From contig PBLD01000017.1 of assembly GCA_002722255.1 (NCBI GenBank), forward strand, positions 1 through 64,000: a DNA stretch of 64,000 nt. The letters run 5' to 3'. Position 1 is the stretch's first letter. Every line of letters starts with the position of its first letter. Shown piece by piece: positions 50,463 through 59,949 of this stretch. The position numbers and the translations under genes are program-made. Under the pieces are notes generated by a model. That model ran no database searches, was not told the origin of the DNA, and worked only from the letters and a program-made list of their open reading frames with translations. Source of the stretch: Winogradskyella sp. GTDB lineage: Bacteria > Bacteroidota > Bacteroidia > Flavobacteriales > Flavobacteriaceae.

Positions 50463-51740
50463 ATGTTTAACAAAAAGACGACAACTATGCAATCACAAAC
50501 CACCTTTAGATTATCATTTTGGGTAAGCGCTTCACGTAAGATTAATAATGAAGTTTCTGTTTATGCTCGAATAACTGTAAACGGTAAACGAGCAAATATC
50601 AGTTTACAACGAAAAGTAATTGTGTCTGAATGGGATTCCAGTAAAGGAAGAGCAAGAGGAAACAAACAAGAATCTCGATTACTCAATAGATATTTAGACC
50701 AGGTTAAAAATAGAATCTATGAAGCTCACGATGAACTTGTAAAAGAAAAAGCTTTTATCTGTGCTCAATCAATTAAAGCTCGTTTTCTTGGTGAGGATAA
50801 CGAAGAGTATTCTTTACTAACTTTAGTTGATTACCATAATACCCAAATGAGCGAATCTTTAAGTTATGGAACTTTAAAGAACTATTTCACTACTCAAAAA
50901 TATATCAAACTATTTCTAACCAAAAAGAAAATCCAAGACATCTACTTGACCCAACTAACGTTTCGCTTTTTAGTTGACTTTGAAAAGTTCTTACGTTCCT
51001 ATGTTCCGGAGGACCACCAAAAGAAAATGGAAAATAATACAGTTATGAAGCATATTCAACGACTTCGCAAAATGGTTACATTAGCTTACAAGATGGAATG
51101 GATAGACAGAGATCCTTTTATAAAATTTAAACCAACCTATATCAAAAATGAGCGTGAGTTTTTAAGTGAAGATGAGCTACAGACTATTATTAAAAAAGAA
51201 TTTGAAATTGAAAGACTGGAGCTCGTTAAGGATTTATTTGTATTTAGCTGCTATACGGGCTTGTCATATATTGATGTAATGAACCTCAACAAAGATAATA
51301 TCACATTCGGTATTGATGGTGGCAAATGGATAATCACAAATAGACAAAAAACACATAACAAAGTGAAAATCCCGTTACTTCCAATTGCTGAAGAATTGAT
51401 AGAAAAATATAAAAGCCACATCAAAACCAGAAAAATAGAAACCTTATTTCCTAATATTTCAAATCAAAAGCTCAATTCTTATTTAAAAGAAATAGCAGAT
51501 TTATGCAAAATCAAAAAGAACCTAACTTTCCACATCGCTAGACACACTTTTGCAACTACAGTAACTTTAAGTAATGGGGTTCCAATAGAAACGGTATCAA
51601 AATTACTTGGTCACACGAAGATTTCGACGACTCAAATTTACGCTAGGGTTATTGAAAGAAAAGTAAGTGAAGATATTAATGCTTTAAAGATTAAAATGAT
51701 TAATAAAAACAACCAAAAGGTTCATTCTAAATCAAAATAA
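50463..51740 (+). CDS. int: Tyrosine recombinase (integrase) of the Bacteroidetes CTnDOT-like type
   Basis: A 425-residue site-specific recombinase. Its parts are an arm-binding/N-terminal domain (10-100), a SAM-like core-binding domain (110-220) and a catalytic domain. Catalytic residues are Lys in RQKTHNKVKIPL, H357-x-x-R360 in HIARHTF, His384 in LLGHTKIS and nucleophile Tyr393 in TTQIYAR. The usual first Arg is not visible where expected (CYTGLSYIDVM); the same absence is known in IntDOT-like enzymes. It lies about 200 bases after tRNA-Pro and is oriented away from it, which suggests an element integrated at the tRNA 3' end. The start could also be the ATG at 50487. Confidence 0.93.
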   Translation: MFNKKTTTMQSQTTFRLSFWVSASRKINNEVSVYARITVNGKRANISLQRKVIVSEWDSSKGRARGNKQESRLLNRYLDQVKNRIYEAHDELVKEKAFICAQSIKARFLGEDNEEYSLLTLVDYHNTQMSESLSYGTLKNYFTTQKYIKLFLTKKKIQDIYLTQLTFRFLVDFEKFLRSYVPEDHQKKMENNTVMKHIQRLRKMVTLAYKMEWIDRDPFIKFKPTYIKNEREFLSEDELQTIIKKEFEIERLELVKDLFVFSCYTGLSYIDVMNLNKDNITFGIDGGKWIITNRQKTHNKVKIPLLPIAEELIEKYKSHIKTRKIETLFPNISNQKLNSYLKEIADLCKIKKNLTFHIARHTFATTVTLSNGVPIETVSKLLGHTKISTTQIYARVIERKVSEDINALKIKMINKNNQKVHSKSK

Positions 51741-51776
51741 ATTAATACAGTATATTTGAGTTCAAAACAACTCAAA

Positions 51777-52685
51777 ATGTATCCACAATCTTCAATAAAA
51801 AACCTTACAATAGATGACTTGGTCGAAATTATTGGTGATATACCACAAGAAGAAAATGGATTACATGTTCATTTATCAAAAAATAAGTTTAAAGAAATTC
51901 CTATAGGTTATCCTTTTAGAGGAAATTCTTATGTTTTTTTATTAGTGGTTAAAGGAAGTTTAAAAATCCAATTAAATTTACTTAGGTATACTATAAAAAA
52001 CTCAGAGATAATAGTTATAAATCCACAAACGGTTACTCATATTCAAGAAATGAGCAAAAATCTTGAAATAGCAACTATTAGCTTTAATGTTGATTTTATA
52101 TTGAGAAACTCAATTAACAAAAATGATATTGATACTTTAGACTTTTTTACGGCAAATAGTATCCCCAAGTTAAAATTATCTAAGGAGGATTTAAAAACGT
52201 TTATTTCTGTTTCAAAAATTTTAGAAAAAAATAATCGACTTGGAAAAAATAACCCATATAATAATGAGATAATAACTCATAGTTTTAACTTATTAATGTA
52301 TCATTACGCTTCATTATTAAAGATACAGTTTCCTAATCTAGAAGCAAATTTAACAAGACAGGAAAAATTAGCACTTCGTTTTTTGAAATTGTTAAATGAA
52401 AATTTTAAGCAAGAACGAACAGTTCAATTTTATGCAGATATTTTATGTTTAACACCTGGTTATTTGTCTAAGGTTTTAAAAATTATTTCAAAAAAAACAG
52501 CAAGTCAATTAATTGATGAAGCGGTAATAATGGAGGCAAAACTACTGTTAAAAAATCAAACCTTATCAATCTCGGAAGTTGCAAACGAGCTTCAATTTAG
52601 TGACCAATCTTTCTTTGGTAAATATTTCAAAAAACACACGGGTTACTCACCCTCTAAGTTCAGAGAGATTAAGTTTAAAAGTTAA
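51777..52685 (+). CDS. AraC-family transcriptional regulator of the efflux operon
   Basis: A 302-residue regulator with an N-terminal cupin-like sensing part and a C-terminal AraC domain (VQFYADILCLTPGYLSKVL, then LSISEVANELQFSDQSFFGKYFK, with YSPSKFRE). I use the ATG at 51777; the longer frame begins with TTG and has seven extra residues. It lies between the integrase and the RND efflux operon, 156 bases before the adaptor gene and in the same direction. Direct repeats TTTTGACCAA at 52687 and 52749 in that gap are candidate binding sites. The inducer is unknown. Confidence 0.88.
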   Translation: MYPQSSIKNLTIDDLVEIIGDIPQEENGLHVHLSKNKFKEIPIGYPFRGNSYVFLLVVKGSLKIQLNLLRYTIKNSEIIVINPQTVTHIQEMSKNLEIATISFNVDFILRNSINKNDIDTLDFFTANSIPKLKLSKEDLKTFISVSKILEKNNRLGKNNPYNNEIITHSFNLLMYHYASLLKIQFPNLEANLTRQEKLALRFLKLLNENFKQERTVQFYADILCLTPGYLSKVLKIISKKTASQLIDEAVIMEAKLLLKNQTLSISEVANELQFSDQSFFGKYFKKHTGYSPSKFREIKFKS

Positions 52686-52686
52686 G

Positions 52687-52758
52687 TTTTGACCAACAAA
52701 CTTCCTTAATAGTGCATTTTTTTTATTTTTTTTAATAAAAATAACTGATTTTGACCAA
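52687..52758. promoter_or_regulatory. Candidate AraC operator: two TTTTGACCAA repeats
   Basis: TTTTGACCAA occurs at 52687-52696 and 52749-52758, 62 bp apart on the same strand, each followed by a CTTCC or TTTCC block after 5-6 bases. A 7-bp inverted repeat (TAATAGG with CCTATTA) lies at 52795-52818, just ahead of the adaptor start codon. Sites of this type fit AraC-family regulators, but the link to the neighbouring regulator is inference. Confidence 0.4.
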
Positions 52759-52840
52759 TTTTTTCCTTTTGTAGACCTGTTGTAATTATATCAATAATAG
52801 GACTTTTGTAACCTATTATTATAAAATTATAGCAATAAAT

Positions 52841-53854
52841 ATGAAGCAAATTATCACCTTTACAACTTTGGCTTTATTATTAGTAGGTTGTTCAGAAAAA
52901 AAGGAAACTGTAAAAGAAGTTGTGATTCCCAAGGTCACTGTTAAAAAAATTAATTCAACAGTAGAAAAGGAATCCCTAACATATAGTGGAACCATTGAAG
53001 CAGATAACACAGTATCTTTAGGTTTCTCAGTTCCCGGTAGAATTTCAAAAGTTTATGTTCAAGAAGGTCAAAAAGTAAACAAAGGGCAGTTACTAGCAAC
53101 AATAGACCAAACCACCTATAAAAATGCATTTGATATAGCAAATGCAGGCTTAGAACAAGCAAATGATAACTTCAAAAGATTAAATAGTTTATATCAAAAA
53201 GGTAGTTTGCCAGAACGCGATTTTATTGCAGTTAAAGTGGCTGTAGCCCAAGCAAACGCAAACAAAAATTTAGCAGCAAAAAATTTAGCAGACACTAAAC
53301 TTTATGCCCCTTTTTCTGGAATGATTACAGCTAAAATGACAGAAATAGGTGCTACAGCAGCACCTGGTGTTCCTGCTTTTACTGTAATGAAAACAGATAA
53401 AGTATATGCTAAGGCTTCTATTACTGAATCTGAAATATCTAAACTCAAAATAGGTACAGACGCTAAAGTTGAAATCTCTTCATTAAATGAAACTTTTAAT
53501 GGTAAAGTAGCTATTGTAAATCCAAGTGCAGATGCTGTAACCAGAACTTTTAATGTAAAAGTTCGCCTTGACAATAAGGAAGATAAACTATTACCAGGAA
53601 TGATTAGTAATATAAAAATCAATACAGGTAATACTGTAGATGTTATTACAGTTCCTTCAGAAAGTATTATAAGAGATGCTAACAATATACTATATGTATT
53701 TGTCGTAAAGGAAAATAAAGCCATTAAAAAAAGGGTGTCTCTTGGTAGTTTTAAAGGAAATGAAGTAATAGTTACCAAGGGCTTGTCAATAGGTGATTCG
53801 GTTGTAATCGCAGGAAACAAAAATTTAAAAGACGGGCAAACAGTGTCTCTATAA
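52841..53854 (+). CDS. RND efflux periplasmic adaptor (membrane fusion) lipoprotein
   Basis: A 337-residue adaptor of the HlyD/AcrA family. Lipobox LLVGC (Cys about 17). The barrel-sandwich/biotinyl-like region lies near 45-85 (SLGFSVPGRISKVYVQEGQKVNKGQLLATID). A short helical hairpin (about 95-150: ANAGLEQANDNFKRLNSLYQ) follows, then the beta-barrel and membrane-proximal part (SITESEISKLKIGTDAKVEI, KLLPGMISNIKI). It links the inner-membrane permease to the outer-membrane channel encoded next. The gene begins the efflux operon. Confidence 0.93.
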   Translation: MKQIITFTTLALLLVGCSEKKETVKEVVIPKVTVKKINSTVEKESLTYSGTIEADNTVSLGFSVPGRISKVYVQEGQKVNKGQLLATIDQTTYKNAFDIANAGLEQANDNFKRLNSLYQKGSLPERDFIAVKVAVAQANANKNLAAKNLADTKLYAPFSGMITAKMTEIGATAAPGVPAFTVMKTDKVYAKASITESEISKLKIGTDAKVEISSLNETFNGKVAIVNPSADAVTRTFNVKVRLDNKEDKLLPGMISNIKINTGNTVDVITVPSESIIRDANNILYVFVVKENKAIKKRVSLGSFKGNEVIVTKGLSIGDSVVIAGNKNLKDGQTVSL

Positions 53855-53868
53855 AAGAACTGAATAAG

Positions 53869-56800
53869 ATGATGAAAAAAGTAAAAATAAACTTTATAGA
53901 GGCTGCAATGAAATACCGTCAGGTAACCATTGTACTTACGATATTGTTAATGATTTTGGGAATATATGCTTTAGCGACTATGGCTCGAAGTGAAGATCCA
54001 CAAATTACGGTTCGTAAAGGTTTGGTAATAGCAGCTTTTCCTGGCGCAGACGAGTTGCAGGTAGAACAACAATTAACCAATCAGATTGAACAGTTTTTAT
54101 TTGGTTTTGAGGAGGTTAGAAAGGAAAAAACAATTTCTGAAACAAAAGAAGGACAAGTAATTGTAACAGTTGAGTTAAATGAAAATGTAAAAGATACTGA
54201 TGGTTTTTGGGCGACTTTACAACATGGTTTAAATACCACATTTAGGCAAAATTACACACTTCCTCAAGGAATGATTGGCCCAATAGTAAATAGTGACTTT
54301 GGAGACGTAGTTGCACAAATGATAACAGTTTCCGCACCAGGACGCAGTTATGCAGAAATTGAAACGTATTTAGATGAGTTAGAAGATGGTTTAAAAACCA
54401 TTAACGAAACATCAAAAATAAAACGTTATGGAGGACAAAAACAGCAGATTTACGTAACGGTACAAGACGAAAAAATGAAACAATATGGTTTCGATTTTTC
54501 AACTATTGCTCAAGTTATTCAAATGCAAAATAATACTGGATATTCTGGTGGTATTACTTTAGAAGATTCTGAGGTCTCTGTTTTTGCCAAAAATCAATAT
54601 AAAAATGAAGCTGATTTAGGTAATCAAATTGTGTATAGTAGTCCAGATGGTAAAGTGGTTCGCTTAAAAGATGTGGCATCTATTGAACGTCGTTACGAAG
54701 AAGTGTCAAGCTTTATTAAAGTTGATGATCAAAAAGTAATGATGTTAACTGTAGAGATGCAACCAGGTAATAACATCGTCCAATTTGGAGAGAAAATAAC
54801 AGAAAAAATCAATGAAGTAAAAAAACAATTACCTCAAGATGTTCAAGTTACTACTATTGTAGATCAGCCTTCAGTTGTAAAAGGAAGTATTAGCCACTTT
54901 ATGCTAGAATTTGTTATTGCAATTGTAGCAGTAATTATTGTAGTAATTCTGTTATTACCATTCAGGGTGGCAATAGTTTCGGCAGTGGCATGTCCTATAG
55001 CTATTGTTATAACATTTGGAGTTTTAAATGTTATTGGTATAGAGATTCATCAGGTAACATTAGCAGCCTTAATTATAGTATTGGGTATGGTAGTGGATAA
55101 TGCCATTGTAGTTGTAGATAATTACATCGAAAAATTAGATGAAGGAGAAGATAGATGGACAGCTGCTTGGCAAAGTGCTACTCAATTAATGGTGCCAATT
55201 TTTACAGCAACCATGGCAATTATTTTTGCTTTCTTACCATTAGCTTTTTTCTTAAATGGCTTAGCTAAGGAATTTATACAAGCTTTACCTATTGCTGTTG
55301 CTGTTGCACTATTTGCTTCGTTGTTAGTAGCATTATTGTTAACACCATATATGTGCTATGTCTTTATAAAAAAAGGATTAAAACACAAGGTAAGTGATGG
55401 AGATAAAAAAAGTATGTTAGATAGGTTGCAGCATGTATTTAACAATGCACTAGATTATAGCTTTAGATGGCCAAAAGCAACATTATTTATTGGTTTTTTA
55501 TCTATTGTATTAGCAGTTTTAGTAGCAATGGGATTAGACCAAGAGTTATTTCCAACTGCAGAAAGAAATCAGTTTAACATAGAAGTTTGGTTACCTAATG
55601 GAGGAAATTTAAAACAAACGGAAGATGTAGTAACACGTGTTGAGAATGAAATAAAAAAAGATGAGAGAGTCTTAGGTGTTGCAAGTTTTGTTGGTACGAG
55701 TTCCCCAAGATTTCATTCTACGTATGCACCAGAATTTCCTCGTAAAAACTTTGCCCAAATATTTATCACTACAACAGGTAAAGAAGCTACACAAGAATTG
55801 GCAGATGAATACATTAAAAAATTCGAAGGTTTTGTTCCAGATGGTTATATACGTATAAGGCAACTTTCAATGAAAGAAACACCAGCACCTGTTGAAGTAA
55901 GAATTGTAGGTGAGGATTTAAACAAGCAAAAACAAGTAGCTGAGCAAGTAAAAACAATTTTAGAAGATGCACAAGGTACAAACTGGGTAAGAACATCGTA
56001 TCAAGATGATTATTATGGAGTAAAAGTAAATTTAAATGACGATAAGGCAAATCGTTTAGGAGTAACAAATGCAATGGTTTCGCAAACTTTGGGAGCAGGC
56101 TTAAAAGGATATCCAGTTTCTACGTTATATGAAGGAGATAAAGCTATTGATATTCTTTTACGTTTTGATGCTGAAAACCGTGAAAATTTTAACGATTTAG
56201 GAGCTTTAAACATACCTACAGTATTTGGTACAAAAGTGCCTTTAAGAGAAGTGGCAGACATTACACCTGAATGGCATACAGGAGCCATTACACATAGGAA
56301 TGGTTTAAGAACATTAACGGTTAGAGCTGAAGCACAATTGGGTATAAAAGCTGCCACAATACAGAATGATATTATGCCTAAAATTAATGCATTACAATTA
56401 CCAGACGGCATATCAATCAACTATGGAGGTGAGTACGAAAGCACTAATGAAACTGCACCACACATGATGGCATCTTTAGGTATAAGTTTAATACTCATCT
56501 TTTTAGTGCTTTTATTTCAATTTAAGGATTTTACAAAAGTATTAATTGTTTTAGCAACATTTCCGTTGAGTTTATTAGGAGCATTCTTGGGGCTGTTACT
56601 TACAGGTAATCCAATTGGTTTTACGGCTTTTATGGGAATTATCAGTTTAATAGGTATCGTAGTAAGAAACGGAATTATTTTGGTGGATTATGCAGATGAG
56701 TTGGTGTTAGAACACGGTTATACCGTAAAAGCTGCGGCTAAAGCTTCAGGTAAAAGACGAATGCGTCCAATCTTTTTAACATCTGCAGCAGCAGCTATTG

Positions 56801-57069
56801 GTGTTGTACCTATGATTATTGGTAAATCACCACTATGGGCACCTTTAGGAAGTGTATTAGCAGTTGGTTTAATAGTTTCTATGGTATTAACCTTATTTAT
56901 AGTACCTATACTCTATTACAAATTTGCTAATCCGCAACCAGATGAAGTACATCCTCATCCTGATGCAGAAGTATTTGAAACCATTTTGTATAAACCTAAA
57001 AAGAAGAGTAGAACACTTCGCAAATTAGAAGTGATGAAGCATAAATTAAAAAAACGAATCAAGAAATAA
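53869..57069 (+). CDS. RND efflux permease
   Basis: A 1066-residue proton-driven inner-membrane exporter of the AcrB/HAE family. It has 12 membrane helices with two large periplasmic loops. TM4 carries the proton-relay acidic region GMVVDNAIVVVDNYIE, with Asp-Asn in place of the more usual Asp-Asp. ATFPLSLLGAFLGLLLTG and GIISLIGIVVRNGIILVDYADE form the second half, and the final 40 residues are basic. The permease starts 14 bases after the adaptor stop. The substrate cannot be read from sequence; HAE1-type pumps export drugs, dyes, bile salts or lipids. Antisense frames within it are coding shadows. Confidence 0.94.
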   Translation: MMKKVKINFIEAAMKYRQVTIVLTILLMILGIYALATMARSEDPQITVRKGLVIAAFPGADELQVEQQLTNQIEQFLFGFEEVRKEKTISETKEGQVIVTVELNENVKDTDGFWATLQHGLNTTFRQNYTLPQGMIGPIVNSDFGDVVAQMITVSAPGRSYAEIETYLDELEDGLKTINETSKIKRYGGQKQQIYVTVQDEKMKQYGFDFSTIAQVIQMQNNTGYSGGITLEDSEVSVFAKNQYKNEADLGNQIVYSSPDGKVVRLKDVASIERRYEEVSSFIKVDDQKVMMLTVEMQPGNNIVQFGEKITEKINEVKKQLPQDVQVTTIVDQPSVVKGSISHFMLEFVIAIVAVIIVVILLLPFRVAIVSAVACPIAIVITFGVLNVIGIEIHQVTLAALIIVLGMVVDNAIVVVDNYIEKLDEGEDRWTAAWQSATQLMVPIFTATMAIIFAFLPLAFFLNGLAKEFIQALPIAVAVALFASLLVALLLTPYMCYVFIKKGLKHKVSDGDKKSMLDRLQHVFNNALDYSFRWPKATLFIGFLSIVLAVLVAMGLDQELFPTAERNQFNIEVWLPNGGNLKQTEDVVTRVENEIKKDERVLGVASFVGTSSPRFHSTYAPEFPRKNFAQIFITTTGKEATQELADEYIKKFEGFVPDGYIRIRQLSMKETPAPVEVRIVGEDLNKQKQVAEQVKTILEDAQGTNWVRTSYQDDYYGVKVNLNDDKANRLGVTNAMVSQTLGAGLKGYPVSTLYEGDKAIDILLRFDAENRENFNDLGALNIPTVFGTKVPLREVADITPEWHTGAITHRNGLRTLTVRAEAQLGIKAATIQNDIMPKINALQLPDGISINYGGEYESTNETAPHMMASLGISLILIFLVLLFQFKDFTKVLIVLATFPLSLLGAFLGLLLTGNPIGFTAFMGIISLIGIVVRNGIILVDYADELVLEHGYTVKAAAKASGKRRMRPIFLTSAAAAIGVVPMIIGKSPLWAPLGSVLAVGLIVSMVLTLFIVPILYYKFANPQPDEVHPHPDAEVFETILYKPKKKSRTLRKLEVMKHKLKKRIKK

Positions 57070-57078
57070 AGAAAAAGG

Positions 57079-57147
57079 CTATAGAACTACTATTTTAAAA
57101 GATTAATAGCAATTTACCCCTTTTAAATAAGACAGTAGTTTCTATAG
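57079..57147 (+). other. Long hairpin between permease and TolC-like genes
   Basis: CTATAGAACTACT pairs with AGTAGTTTCTATAG (one bulged base) across a loop of about 42 bases. It may be an mRNA-stability or attenuation structure setting the ratio of permease to channel protein. Confidence 0.45.
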
Positions 57148-57174
57148 TTGTTTTAGAAAAACTTAAAACAAATT

Positions 57175-58455
57175 ATGAGTACACATAAATATACGCTATC
57201 ACTAGTTTTTTTGTTGGTTTTCACCACTTTTCACCAGGCTATAGCCCAAGATAGGTTGTTGAGTTTAGAAGAAGCAAAGTCAATGGCCTTATCTAATAAT
57301 AAAAAAATTAAAAAAGCAGATAAGACCATTGAAGCAGCTAAAGCTGCAAAGGCATCGGTTTATGCATCAGACAAACCCTTCGTAGAGGCAAGCGGTATGG
57401 GAGTTCATGTTGGAGACCCAATAAATACATTACTGCCAGAGTTTTTCGCAAACGCCTCTTTAGGAGTAACTCAAGTAATTTATGCAGGTGGTAAAATAAA
57501 CACGGCTAAAAAAATGAGTTCTACAGCAGTGGATTTGTATACTTCACAAAAAGAACTAACAGATAGCGAAGTGCTTTTAGATGTTGAAACAACGTATTGG
57601 CAAATAATAAATGTAAAAAGCAAAGTAGAGCTAGCTAATAAATATAAAGCGTTATTAACAGAATTATTAAAAGATTTAACTAACTCATACAATGCCGGTA
57701 TTATATATAAAAACGATGTTTTACGTGTACAAGTACAATTAAACCAGGCAGAACTAGATTTAACAAAGGCAAATGATGGGCTTAAACTGCTAAAGCTGAA
57801 GATGGCACAATTAACAGGTATGCCCAACATAGATTTTTTAGTAAAGGACACTATTAGTAATAATGTTATTTTATTAGATGAAGTTTCACAATCAACAGCA
57901 ATTGATAATAGACCAGAAATAAAAATGCTTAAAAAAGCTGTTGAGATTGAAGAGTTACAATCTAAAATTTTAGAAGCTGATAGAAAGCCAACAATTGGGC
58001 TTAATGTAAGCGGAATCTATGCTAACGGCAAACAAATTAATTTCACAGATGGAAGTAATGATTTAACCTCTTACTACGGTTTGTTAAATGTCAACATACC
58101 CATATTTGATTGGGGAAGCAGAAAGCAAAAAGTGAAAGAACAAGAATTTAAAGTTGAAGCACAAAAATTAGAATTGGAAGAAACCGAAGAATTATTGTCA
58201 CTTCAAATTCAAAATGCCTATTTAGAGCTTCAACAGGCAATACAAAAAGTTGAAATTACAGAAAAATCATTACAACAAGCTGATGAAAATTTAAGATTAA
58301 ATCAAGATCGCTTTGATGCTGGAACCGTAACAGGAAAAGATGTTTTAGAAGCTCAAGTGCTCTGGCAGCAAGCATATTCAGACGTTATAGATGCTAAGGC
58401 AAATTATAGAATTAATGAAGCCAATTATAAAAAAGCAATTGGAGATTTTAAATAA
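57175..58455 (+). CDS. TolC-family outer-membrane efflux protein
   Basis: A 426-residue outer-membrane channel component with signal peptide (1-24, HQAIAQ). The two-fold helical repeats of TolC are evident: LSLEEAKSMALSNNKKIKKADKTIEAAKAA and the later RFDAGTVTGKDVLEAQVLWQQAYSDVIDAKANY block. It forms the tunnel through the outer membrane for the RND pump encoded before it. It lies 105 bases behind the permease with a hairpin in between. The downstream coiled-coil gene follows after 28 bases. Confidence 0.93.
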   Translation: MSTHKYTLSLVFLLVFTTFHQAIAQDRLLSLEEAKSMALSNNKKIKKADKTIEAAKAAKASVYASDKPFVEASGMGVHVGDPINTLLPEFFANASLGVTQVIYAGGKINTAKKMSSTAVDLYTSQKELTDSEVLLDVETTYWQIINVKSKVELANKYKALLTELLKDLTNSYNAGIIYKNDVLRVQVQLNQAELDLTKANDGLKLLKLKMAQLTGMPNIDFLVKDTISNNVILLDEVSQSTAIDNRPEIKMLKKAVEIEELQSKILEADRKPTIGLNVSGIYANGKQINFTDGSNDLTSYYGLLNVNIPIFDWGSRKQKVKEQEFKVEAQKLELEETEELLSLQIQNAYLELQQAIQKVEITEKSLQQADENLRLNQDRFDAGTVTGKDVLEAQVLWQQAYSDVIDAKANYRINEANYKKAIGDFK

Positions 58456-58483
58456 ATACAGATTAACCTTAAAAATAAATAAA

Positions 58484-59095
58484 ATGGAAAAAAAATCACA
58501 AAAACCAATTAGAGTAAGAATAGCTGAAAAACTAATAAAAGATCAACAAGAATTAGACCATTTAGCGGTTCAAGTTTCTCTTGGTAAAGCAGAAATGAAT
58601 GATGAATTTAAAAAGGCAAAAGCAGATTTAAAGAAAAATATTCATGAAGTTAAAATTGAACTAGCTCACGAACTTAAAGAAACAGAGGTGTTTATAAAAA
58701 ACAATTTAGAAAAAATTGAAGAACACTTAGATGAAGATGTTACTTATTCAAAAGAAGCTTTTGAAACGCAAAAGAAAAATATTGTTAATGCTATTAATGA
58801 TGCGAAGAAAAGTATTAAAAATAGCCCTCAAACTAAAAGAACAAATCAATTATTTAATGCTATTTCTCAAAAATCCAAGTTACAACTAGAACTTTTGGAA
58901 AAAAACATATCAGGAAAAAAAGTTGAACTAACACAAGAATATAAGAATAGTATGGAAGCAGCTACCGAAAAATTCAAAGAATTTGCTTCAAAACTTGATG
59001 AGGAAAAAGAACAGGCTACAGAAAAGTTGGACAACTTTAAAAAAGAAGTAGCACAATCTTACAAACATTTAAAAAAAGCGTTTAAGTCTCTATAA
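58484..59095 (+). CDS. Coiled-coil protein of unknown function
   Basis: A 203-residue highly charged protein (Lys and Glu rich, almost no Trp, Cys or Pro) predicted to be a single long helical or coiled-coil rod. No signal peptide or membrane helix is seen. Repeated patterns such as LKKNIHEVKIELAHELKETE and EKEQATEKLDNFKKEVAQSYKHLKKAF suggest an apolipoprotein- or LEA-like amphipathic character. I start at ATG 58484; the longer frame overlaps the TolC gene. It lies directly after the efflux operon and is followed by a hairpin at 59101-59134. The function is unknown; membrane or lipid association is a guess. Confidence 0.7.
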   Translation: MEKKSQKPIRVRIAEKLIKDQQELDHLAVQVSLGKAEMNDEFKKAKADLKKNIHEVKIELAHELKETEVFIKNNLEKIEEHLDEDVTYSKEAFETQKKNIVNAINDAKKSIKNSPQTKRTNQLFNAISQKSKLQLELLEKNISGKKVELTQEYKNSMEAATEKFKEFASKLDEEKEQATEKLDNFKKEVAQSYKHLKKAFKSL

Positions 59096-59100
59096 TAAAA

Positions 59101-59134
59101 AACAATCCTTGTCATTAAAACGTCAAGGGTTGTT
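59101..59134 (+). terminator. Hairpin after the coiled-coil gene
   Basis: AACAATCCTTG pairs with CAAGGGTTGTT (one wobble), followed by TTAAAA. It lies 6 bases after the stop and is a candidate terminator of the efflux operon. Confidence 0.55.
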
Positions 59135-59147
59135 TTAAAATAATAAA

Positions 59148-59912
59148 ATGAGTAAACTAGGTTTAGCACTTTCTGGAGGCGGTATTCGTGGTATGGCACA
59201 TCTTGGCGTGTTACAGTATTTAACAGAGTTAGGCATAAAACCTTCTGTTATTTCTGGTACAAGCGCAGGTGCTTTAGTTGGAGCATTTTATGCAGCAGGC
59301 TTTGAGCCTAAACAAATTTTTAAAATAGGAAAATCTGAAAAATTCTTTAATTATTCAAGCCTATTTAAACGACAAGGTGTAGGGTTATTTTCAACAGATA
59401 TATTCGAGAATATAATTAAAAAACATATTGCTCAGGAAACGTTGGAGTCATTAGAAATTCCATTATTCATCACAGCAACAGATTTGAATAACGGAAAATT
59501 AAAAATTTTTAATGAAGGTTCATTAGCCACAGCTGTAAAAGCTTCTTGTTGTGTACCATTGGTTTTTCAACCTGTTTTATTTGAAGGAATCTACCTTAGT
59601 GATGGTGGTATTTTAAATAATTTTCCTGTAAATATTTTAGAAGGTAAAGTCGATAAAATCATTGGCGTCAATGTAAATCGCATAAACACCATAGAAGGTA
59701 AAATAGGTTATAAACAAATTATTGAAAGAACAGTTCAAATAGCAATTGGCAACTCTGTAGAAACTCAAAAATATAAATGCGATGTATATATAGAACCACC
59801 AAGTATTAGAGACTATGGAATTTTCGATTTCAAAAAAGCAGATGAAATATACCAGACTGGGTATGTTTATGCTAAAGAAAAAAAGAATGAATTGTTACGT
59901 TTCCTTGATTAA
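59148..59912 (+). CDS. Patatin-like phospholipase
   Basis: A 254-residue acyl hydrolase with a Ser-Asp dyad. The oxyanion hole is GGGIRG (10-15), the nucleophile elbow GTSAG (37-41, Ser39) and the catalytic Asp152 lies in LSDGGILNNFP. It is of the small bacterial RssA type without extra domains or signal peptide, so it is cytoplasmic or membrane-peripheral. The gene is 52 bases downstream of the coiled-coil gene and probably starts a second transcript with the DUF4833, MscS and AarF genes, all on the same strand. Patatins hydrolyse phospholipids, which suits a membrane-homeostasis cluster, but the substrate is not proven. Confidence 0.93.
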   Translation: MSKLGLALSGGGIRGMAHLGVLQYLTELGIKPSVISGTSAGALVGAFYAAGFEPKQIFKIGKSEKFFNYSSLFKRQGVGLFSTDIFENIIKKHIAQETLESLEIPLFITATDLNNGKLKIFNEGSLATAVKASCCVPLVFQPVLFEGIYLSDGGILNNFPVNILEGKVDKIIGVNVNRINTIEGKIGYKQIIERTVQIAIGNSVETQKYKCDVYIEPPSIRDYGIFDFKKADEIYQTGYVYAKEKKNELLRFLD

Positions 59913-59949
59913 TTTATTTTCTATTGAAAACAAACAAATAGAATTTTGT

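Noticed and set aside
53302..53820. 172-codon open frame antisense to the RND adaptor gene
   Set aside because: Fully inside a well-supported gene; low-complexity Thr/Leu/Ile sequence typical of a reverse-strand shadow.
56013..56420. 135-codon open frame antisense to the RND permease
   Set aside because: A shadow of the permease; no start signals or protein features.
57480..57851. 123-codon open frame antisense to the TolC-like gene
   Set aside because: Fully inside the gene, Ser/Leu/Phe-rich shadow.
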